Assembly (NCBI GenBank): GCA_947169235.1
Contig: CAMVOY010000021.1
Span: 1 to 37,825, forward strand
Source of the DNA: an uncultured Lachnospiraceae bacterium
GTDB taxonomy: Bacteria; Bacillota; Clostridia; Lachnospirales; Lachnospiraceae
Reading direction: 5' to 3'
Length of the DNA stretch: 37,825 nucleotides
The notes beneath the pieces were generated by a model. The model was not told the origin of the DNA and searched no databases. It saw only the letters and a program-made list of their open reading frames with translations. The position numbers and the translations under genes were made by a program. The number at the start of each line of letters is the position of its first letter. Position 1 is the stretch's first letter. Positions 32,354-37,825 of the stretch are shown one piece after another.

Positions 32354-33016
32354 TTACTCGAATCTGTAACCTACTCCCCATACCGTAACTATATGCTTTG
32401 GATTTTTGGGATCTTTTTCTATCTTTTTTCTGAGACTGTTTATATGTACGTTTAGCGTCTGTGGTTCCGACTCGGAATCACTACCCCAGATAGTATTGAA
32501 AAGGTATTCTTTTTTCATCGTAGTACCTTTATTCTCTATAAGTATTTTTAAGAGCTCAAACTCTTTACCGGTAACGGGGACATCTTTATCCTTTACGGTA
32601 AGTGTCTGCTTGGCAGAGTTCAGTACAAGGTCTCCCTCTTTCATCTCCTCAACCTCGTATTTGCGGCGGAATATTCCCTTTATCTTTGCAAGCAATATGT
32701 CGATGTCATAAGGCTTTTCAATATAGTCATCAGCGCCGAGTTCAAGTCCGGTAAGCTGGTCTGACTTATCTGTCCTAGCGCTCGCTATGAGTATGGGGGT
32801 GTTTGCTTTTTCGCGGATTTTTGAGCATACGGAAAAGCCGTCCATACCCGGCAGATTGATGTCGAGTACGACCAGCTTTGCTCCATACATCTCAAATATT
32901 TTTAATGCTTTTTCACCACTGTCGGCGATGCTCACCACGTAGCCCTCACGCTCGAGAAAGTCATTTAGAAGCGTGGCTATTTCCTTGTGATCTTCTACTA
33001 TCAGGATATCAAGCAT
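32354..33016 (-). CDS. OmpR-family response regulator
   Basis: A 220-residue regulator. The receiver domain has acidic residues VEDH near the start, phospho-acceptor Asp52 in VVLDINLPG, and KPYD near 101-104. The winged-helix effector domain covers about 130-218, with TGKEFELLKILIENKG and VWGVGYRF. AGGAGAG precedes the ATG at 33016. It follows the HMA gene by 19 bases and overlaps closely with the kinase gene, so all three share a transcript. Direct repeats upstream of the permease gene are its likely target. Confidence 0.94.
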   Translation of the reverse strand: MLDILIVEDHKEIATLLNDFLEREGYVVSIADSGEKALKIFEMYGAKLVVLDINLPGMDGFSVCSKIREKANTPILIASARTDKSDQLTGLELGADDYIEKPYDIDILLAKIKGIFRRKYEVEEMKEGDLVLNSAKQTLTVKDKDVPVTGKEFELLKILIENKGTTMKKEYLFNTIWGSDSESEPQTLNVHINSLRKKIEKDPKNPKHIVTVWGVGYRFE

Positions 33017-33035
33017 CGTTACTCTCCTACTCAGA

Positions 33036-33260
33036 TCATCCTTCTATCTCGGCGGAAACATAGGTGTATCCCGTCGAATCGATAATATTTTTCAGCACCT
33101 CTTCATCAGGTGCATTCTCCGTAACGAAGGTCACAATATCTTTTTTATGAGAGGCCTTTACCTTCTTTGCATCCGTGAAAACACGACGGATCGCATCAGC
33201 CACGTGAGCCTCGCACATCCCGCACATCATTCCCTCTACATGAATTGTTGTCTTTGCCAT
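33036..33260 (-). CDS. Heavy-metal-associated (HMA) domain protein
   Basis: A 74-residue cytoplasmic protein with a single HMA ferredoxin-like fold, the size of CopZ-type copper chaperones. The metal-binding motif is EGMMCGMCEAHV with Cys13 and Cys16, followed by VADAIRRV and later strands to residue 71. It could carry copper, zinc or a similar ion. It starts with AAGGAGGG before the ATG and is the first gene of an operon with a two-component system, an unusual position that suggests metal involvement in the signal. No metal-transport ATPase is nearby. Confidence 0.88.
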   Translation of the reverse strand: MAKTTIHVEGMMCGMCEAHVADAIRRVFTDAKKVKASHKKDIVTFVTENAPDEEVLKNIIDSTGYTYVSAEIEG

Positions 33261-33295
33261 TATAAGCCCTCCTTTTCATGGTTTCTGCTTCATAC

Positions 33296-33324
33296 ATTAT
33301 ACAATGCCGGGAGCGAAATAACAA
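33296..33324 (-). promoter_or_regulatory. Promoter of the HMA, regulator, kinase operon
   Basis: On the minus strand TTGTTA (33324-33319), 17 bases, TATAAT (33301-33296). Confidence 0.72.
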
Positions 33325-33377
33325 GCATTTTGTTCCGCTACACTCCTCTTGAGATTCTGTCAGAAGGAGCAATTCTT

Positions 33378-34553
33378 CTATGGGATCGGATGAAGCGTAT
33401 CGATCGTAGAAAACAGCTTTTTCTTCGCCTTACTTATCACCGGTTTCCTGAGCACATTCGGGACTGTTGGCGATGTCGCTATACCACGGATAAACTTTAT
33501 CTGCGAATATCCCGCGATGATCCGGTTTATCTCTTCGAGCTCTTTTTTATCCGATGTATTAAAATACTTCGCCAGGATGATTTCCCATACCCTTGCAAAT
33601 TCCTTTGGTCCGAGGACTCCCTTGATCTTTCCCCATCCGTGCTTTGCAGCCGTCACATATACCAGATGCATTGATGACAGGTCAAGTATGGGATGTCCCA
33701 AACCGGAGTCTTCGACATCTATAAGAACGATCTCCCCGTTTTGATACATCATGTTTCCGGGATGAAAATCCTGATGGATAAACGTGTTTCTCTCCGGAAT
33801 ATCATCAATCAGCTTCATCAGCCTTGCCGTCTCATCTTCGGTGTAGTAGCCACGATCCGCCGCGGCGCGTATGTCAGCTCGCGCATTATTCCTGGCATCC
33901 TGCAGAGAACCCGGCTCCAACTCGATCTGATGGAGTTTGATGAGTGTATCCGCTATCATATTTGCATACCTGTCTAAGTCGTCCGGATGAGACCCCATTT
34001 CCTGAAGCATGGACTTTGCATCGATCATCTCATATACAACTCCGTAATCCTCTCCGACTTTGACAACATCAAATGCGATAGCCGAAGGAATCCCTTGTAC
34101 AAAAACGCTTTTGGTAACCTCTTTGTTCTTGCGTATCTTCTCAAGACTGTTGCGTTCTCCGTAGTACACCTTGGCTATGGTTTCCGGATCCAGTCGGTAA
34201 ACAACTCCGTTTCCGCCTTCGCCGATCATCTCACATCCTTCAACACTGATCTCTCGAAGTCTCTTTTGAACGTCAAAAAGATCCGTAAACCCGGTCGTAT
34301 CAAAAATGTCAAAAACCTCAGGAGAAACCTCGGTAACAGCAATCTCCGCTCCCACACTCTTTCTCACCTTCATCAACACACGGAGACCGGCGCTTGAGAT
34401 GTAGGCAAGCTCTGAGGCATCAAAAACCGGATTTGCCCCCTCGTTCTCGGAAAGGATTCTCTGGATTTCTTCATCAATCTGAGATGCATTGTTGGTATCG
34501 ATCCTTCCCTCAAGAAAAATAGTTATTTCCTTTTCTTTTTTTTCTGATTTCAT
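33378..34553 (-). CDS. STAS domain fused to phosphotransferase-type kinase
   Basis: A 391-residue fusion. Residues 1-100 form a STAS domain of the anti-anti-sigma kind, with the phosphorylation loop AYISSAGLRVLMKV and Ser54 at the place phosphorylated in SpoIIAA and RsbV. Residues 105-330 form an aminoglycoside-phosphotransferase-like kinase: GEGGNGVVYRL (111-121), Lys128, HQDFHPGN (His260-Asn267) and DVED (279-282). The kinase substrate is unknown; an antibiotic is unlikely. Its ATG directly abuts the stop of the MATE gene with AGGAGGTG upstream. It lies in an operon with a MATE-HATPase fusion whose ATPase could be its partner. Confidence 0.85.
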   Translation of the reverse strand: MKSEKKEKEITIFLEGRIDTNNASQIDEEIQRILSENEGANPVFDASELAYISSAGLRVLMKVRKSVGAEIAVTEVSPEVFDIFDTTGFTDLFDVQKRLREISVEGCEMIGEGGNGVVYRLDPETIAKVYYGERNSLEKIRKNKEVTKSVFVQGIPSAIAFDVVKVGEDYGVVYEMIDAKSMLQEMGSHPDDLDRYANMIADTLIKLHQIELEPGSLQDARNNARADIRAAADRGYYTEDETARLMKLIDDIPERNTFIHQDFHPGNMMYQNGEIVLIDVEDSGLGHPILDLSSMHLVYVTAAKHGWGKIKGVLGPKEFARVWEIILAKYFNTSDKKELEEINRIIAGYSQIKFIRGIATSPTVPNVLRKPVISKAKKKLFSTIDTLHPIP

Positions 34554-35882
34554 TTACACCTCCTGTACTTTGCACATTCCATAGCTAAACAGCTTTTCCT
34601 TTTTAATAAAACGAACATATCCATACATCAGCCCAATCGCCACCACCGGTCCTGACGCTATACCTGCCGCTATTCCCTCAAGTGCGATCTGCCCGAACAG
34701 CATCGAAAAAAGTATCGGCAACACAGCAATAGCCATACCGATCATTACGATCGCGCGAAGCACTCTTCTCGTGTATTGGTAGAATACTCCTGCAATACGT
34801 GAAAAGCATATAAAGATTGTTGCAGGAGCCAGTATTATGAGCATTATAGTTGCGCGCCCGGCAGTCTCGGCATCATCGATATCAAAAGCCGCCGGCATAA
34901 TGAATGACATACACAGTATGATGGCGGTCAGCACAATACCCTCTATCATAGCTGCACGTTTTGTGATCTTTATGGAATAATCCATACGTTCACTGCTGTT
35001 TTTACCTATACTGTCATTCATCGCAACAATTTCATATTCACTTATTCCTTCGCTCAGATAAAACACGATCTCAAAGACATTTATCACTATTGCTACGGCT
35101 GCGACTCCGGATGCTCCGTAGTTTTCAAGAGTATTGGTATTTACCAACATTTCAAACAAAATCATAAATATAGCAAGTGCGCTTTCCGGGAAACCTACCC
35201 TTGCTATCTCCAGTACTTCCCGGAAGTTCAGGTGCCATCTGAACCTGATCCCGTGTTTTTTTGTGAATAAAAATGTGCATACTATAAGGAGCTCAACCAT
35301 GTTCGATATTACCGAAGCTAATCCCACTCCAAAAAGTCCCATCTGAAGACCAAGCTGCCAGGAGAGCAAAGCATTTATGCCTACTCTGGATACGCCCGCA
35401 ACATAATACTGCACATAGCCACCGCGATACAACACATATGTAAGTAAAAAGGTATCAAACAAAACCACAAGCGGATCGAACCGCATCGCGTTGAAGTAAT
35501 CCAGCGCACCATCATACACAGCCGGATCATCCGCCACAAGCCGGACAAGATCGGGCGTAAAAAGAGTATAAATCGAAGTCAGAATAACCCCGCAAATACC
35601 GCACACTATCAACGTCTGGCTGAATAAATCTCCCATTTTTTTGTGGTCGCCTGCACCATGTGCCCTTACTACAAACGCTGCTGCAGCTACACTTATGAGA
35701 TATCCGATAAACACTTCAAAATACATGTACGGTTCTATTAGATTGACAGATGCAAACGCCTCATCCGTAGAGATATTTCCGATCACAATCTCATCTACTA
35801 AAATCCCTATCTCTTCAAGTAAAACGCCAACAGTTGCCCCGATGAATAACGGGAAGAATCTTATATCTCTTTTATCCGGCAT
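34554..35882 (-). CDS. MATE-family transporter
   Basis: A 442-residue membrane protein with about 12 segments and two MatE halves, typical of Na+- or H+-driven multidrug or metabolite exporters. No extra domain is fused. AGGAGG precedes the ATG, 18 bases after the stop of the MATE-HATPase gene, and its stop is directly followed by the STAS-kinase ATG, so all three are co-translated from one mRNA. Substrate unknown. Confidence 0.86.
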   Translation of the reverse strand: MPDKRDIRFFPLFIGATVGVLLEEIGILVDEIVIGNISTDEAFASVNLIEPYMYFEVFIGYLISVAAAAFVVRAHGAGDHKKMGDLFSQTLIVCGICGVILTSIYTLFTPDLVRLVADDPAVYDGALDYFNAMRFDPLVVLFDTFLLTYVLYRGGYVQYYVAGVSRVGINALLSWQLGLQMGLFGVGLASVISNMVELLIVCTFLFTKKHGIRFRWHLNFREVLEIARVGFPESALAIFMILFEMLVNTNTLENYGASGVAAVAIVINVFEIVFYLSEGISEYEIVAMNDSIGKNSSERMDYSIKITKRAAMIEGIVLTAIILCMSFIMPAAFDIDDAETAGRATIMLIILAPATIFICFSRIAGVFYQYTRRVLRAIVMIGMAIAVLPILFSMLFGQIALEGIAAGIASGPVVAIGLMYGYVRFIKKEKLFSYGMCKVQEV

Positions 35883-35900
35883 GAAATAAATCCTCCTATC

Positions 35901-37643
35901 TTAATTTTGATCATATTTTACCAGAAAAGAACTTCTGTTAAAACTCATTGTTGTCAGGTGTCGGTTGTCGAAATCTCTCTTCTCCAGATAAGACGCAACA
36001 GTATAAGCAGAAAGAGATTTGATGCTTAAGTCCTCATCTGCCATATCGAAAGAAACCCCTCCGTCCTTTGAGATGAGTTGAACCCCCTCAGGTCTGATAA
36101 ATACCGTACATTCGGCAAGAACTGCTTTGTTATCATTCATCTGCCTTATGAACATATTCATCTCTTCTACAAGCAGCGTGACGCGACCGATCGTTCGGTT
36201 ATCTACGCTGTGATCATGTAAAAGCGTCTCAATCTCGTGCTGCACCCTTATGATATCCTCCGGATCAGTACTCAGATTATAGATATAACCGGTTTCGTCC
36301 CCGAAAGTCCTATTCAGAAGCAACGGACTATCCTCCTTGCCATAACGGAGCCTTAAGAACAGGACCACGGCAAAGTATGCAACAATCGGTCCTCCTAAAA
36401 GACCGACAAATACGCCGAATATATCCAGAACTACTCCAAATATAACAACAAGAGGTACACTGAAGATGATATCTCGCATGGCACAGGCGATAAGTCCCAA
36501 TAGTATCCTCTCTATGATCAGATAGTAGGATGTAACAAGATATAACAGACTGACAAAAACAGAGCCAAGTGCCGTCACACGTACAGTCTCCTGCACATAA
36601 TGGGCGAGTTCGGGCGATGTTACGTCCAAAATAGACGGCACAAATGGTGCAAAAATTATCAATGCGACCGATACTGCTATTCCCTCTATGATAGCCGTTT
36701 TCCGCGCAAGCGCATAGATGTAGCGCAAACCATCTTTGCTGTGTTCCCCGTAGTATACGCTCAGAATAGGTGAAACCGCCTCTCCGATGCCGTCAAAGAG
36801 TAACTGAAACTCCCTACACAGTGTTATGGTTGAGACTATGATCAGATACTGTGAACCGAACCTCGCACTGATAAAAACATTAAGTATCGCAGCGAAAGCA
36901 GCGAGGAAAAGGTATGAACTGGAATCGATGATGCTGTAGCGCACCACATCCTTTAATACTCTAAACGAAAAATAAAGATTGAACCGAAGAGAATTGCTCT
37001 TCTTCAAAAAGTGGATCAGATAGATCAGCAGAGAAACGGCATCAAATATGAATGAAGCAAGCCCGATGCCCCTGATCCCCATAAACTGACTCAACACAAC
37101 TGAAAAAACGATGTTACCAAGACCCTGCACACCGCTTGCAATGGTGGAGATAGTCTCATCACCATCGCTGTATACCGCTTCACCTATGAACATCTGTACG
37201 GGCATGATCAGGATCGTAAATCGCATCCAGGAAAGATAACCCGAAGCCTGCGAAAAAATCTGGCCGGTAACACCATCGCTTTTTAAATATGCCTCTCCAA
37301 ACAGACTTATCGCTACAAACATAATTACTCCGACCACAATGGACATAAGTAACCCCAGACCGAAAACCTGATCGGCTCTTTTCTTGTTGAACTTGCCCAT
37401 CTCGGTAGAGTAAAGGATCGGTACTCCTAACGATATCACAGATCCGAAAAACGCTGCAAGCGAATACATCGGAGTCACCAACGTGACGCCTGCTACAGCA
37501 TCTGAGCCAACAACGATACCGGCAATAATGGAATCCGACATCAAAAGCAAGGAAACCACTGTCATGGTCAAAGTACCGCCAAGCAGCATGGAATAAAACT
37601 TTTTTGACATCAGCGTGGGCCGGTTTTTCTTTAATAGACTCAT
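35901..37643 (-). CDS. MATE transporter with C-terminal RsbW-like ATPase domain
   Basis: A 580-residue fusion. Residues 1-432 are a MATE transporter with about 12 membrane segments. A short linker leads to a C-terminal HATPase_c_2 domain (450-578) of the anti-sigma-factor kinase type. Its ADP/Mg G-box is visible as Asp527-x-Gly529 in SKDGGVSFDM, while the N-box is LLVEEMNMFIRQMN (490-503), where the usual Asn five residues after Glu is not in its place. The domain would be cytoplasmic and could bind or phosphorylate the STAS domain encoded at the end of the operon. GGAGG precedes the ATG and a promoter lies at 37694-37722. Confidence 0.85.
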   Translation of the reverse strand: MSLLKKNRPTLMSKKFYSMLLGGTLTMTVVSLLLMSDSIIAGIVVGSDAVAGVTLVTPMYSLAAFFGSVISLGVPILYSTEMGKFNKKRADQVFGLGLLMSIVVGVIMFVAISLFGEAYLKSDGVTGQIFSQASGYLSWMRFTILIMPVQMFIGEAVYSDGDETISTIASGVQGLGNIVFSVVLSQFMGIRGIGLASFIFDAVSLLIYLIHFLKKSNSLRFNLYFSFRVLKDVVRYSIIDSSSYLFLAAFAAILNVFISARFGSQYLIIVSTITLCREFQLLFDGIGEAVSPILSVYYGEHSKDGLRYIYALARKTAIIEGIAVSVALIIFAPFVPSILDVTSPELAHYVQETVRVTALGSVFVSLLYLVTSYYLIIERILLGLIACAMRDIIFSVPLVVIFGVVLDIFGVFVGLLGGPIVAYFAVVLFLRLRYGKEDSPLLLNRTFGDETGYIYNLSTDPEDIIRVQHEIETLLHDHSVDNRTIGRVTLLVEEMNMFIRQMNDNKAVLAECTVFIRPEGVQLISKDGGVSFDMADEDLSIKSLSAYTVASYLEKRDFDNRHLTTMSFNRSSFLVKYDQN

Positions 37644-37693
37644 CTGTCTTCCTCCGAAATATTATTCATTTCCCCTGTACTCAATATACGGCC

Positions 37694-37722
37694 ATTATAC
37701 CATTTTCTTTTCTGATTATCAA
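37694..37722 (-). promoter_or_regulatory. Promoter of the MATE-HATPase, MATE, STAS-kinase operon
   Basis: On the minus strand TTGATA (37722-37717), 17 bases, TATAAT (37699-37694). Confidence 0.8.
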
Positions 37723-37744
37723 CAGATTATTCCTTCCCGGAATC

Positions 37745-37773
37745 TAAAAAGAAAACGACGCCCGATCGGACGC
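37745..37773 (-). terminator. Terminator of the gene beyond the right edge
   Basis: On the minus strand GCGTCC-GATC-GGGCGT (37773-37758, two G-U pairs) followed by CGTTTTCTTTTT. It separates the MATE operon from an upstream minus-strand gene. Confidence 0.75.
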
Positions 37774-37777
37774 AATG

Positions 37778-37825
37778 TCATTTAGTTAAGATGACAAACG
37801 AAAGAGTTCTATACCAAAACTGGTA
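37778..37825 (-). other. Probable 3' end of a truncated minus-strand gene
   Basis: A terminator right after it implies a gene end here. Two frames stay open to the edge: one ends SFGIELFRLSS with TAA at 37788-37786, the other ends FVILTK with TGA at 37780-37778. I cannot decide, and the product is unknown. Confidence 0.4.

Noticed and set aside
33378-34553. Aminoglycoside resistance kinase
   Set aside because: Kinase motifs fit the fold, but the STAS fusion and MATE operon make an antibiotic-modifying role unlikely; called only as a kinase-type domain.

Overview
The window looks like a chromosome segment of a low-to-medium GC anaerobic member of the Bacillota, most likely a Clostridia of the Lachnospiraceae type. 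The reasons are strong AGGAGG ribosome sites before nearly every gene, sigma-A promoters with 17-bp spacers, an NfnAB electron-bifurcating pair, HPr-era glycerol and plant-glycan genes, and many partner-switching and FtsX-type ABC genes. The genus is not identified. No tRNA, rRNA, CRISPR array, intact IS element or phage gene was seen.

Left part (1-8360): a truncated secreted protein at the edge; a TPP riboswitch with a terminator controlling a thiamine-binding YkoF/MTH1187-type protein plus a ThiXYZ-like pyrimidine importer; a secreted protein made of four Big_2 domains; then an operon of a zinc-type ArsR repressor, AraD and a predicted nuclease-fold protein, transcribed back to back with a DUF5662 gene and a secreted leucine-rich-repeat protein.

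Middle part (8361-21680): a 65-residue small protein with a palindromic promoter; a DUF234-type ATPase whose promoter lies in a 14-bp inverted repeat; an operon of AMP-forming acyl-CoA synthetase, FabF and an S1-domain protein; NfnA-NfnB; 4-alpha-glucanotransferase with cyclophilin; a short unknown gene with a Nudix hydrolase; a strongly expressed small membrane protein and an Lgt-like membrane protein lacking classical catalytic residues.

Right part (21681-37825): a PutP-type symporter translationally coupled to a GH43 glycosidase, divergent from glycerol kinase; a coiled-coil protein; a metal-binding HMA protein with a two-component system and a two-gene FtsX-type ABC transporter; finally a three-gene operon in which a MATE transporter carries an RsbW-like ATPase tail, a second MATE follows, and a STAS anti-anti-sigma domain is fused to a phosphotransferase-type kinase.

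The most interesting candidates are (a) this MATE/HATPase, MATE, STAS-kinase operon, which looks like a partner-switching circuit wired directly to membrane transporters; (b) a 126-bp structured insertion flanked by 9-bp direct repeats that duplicated the ribosome site of the ABC ATPase gene; (c) a promoter with response-regulator-like direct repeats whose -10 box sits inside the 5' arm of a terminator, so that only read-through RNA would be terminated; and (d) back-to-back promoters at the ArsR/DUF5662 junction whose -35 boxes form one inverted repeat.
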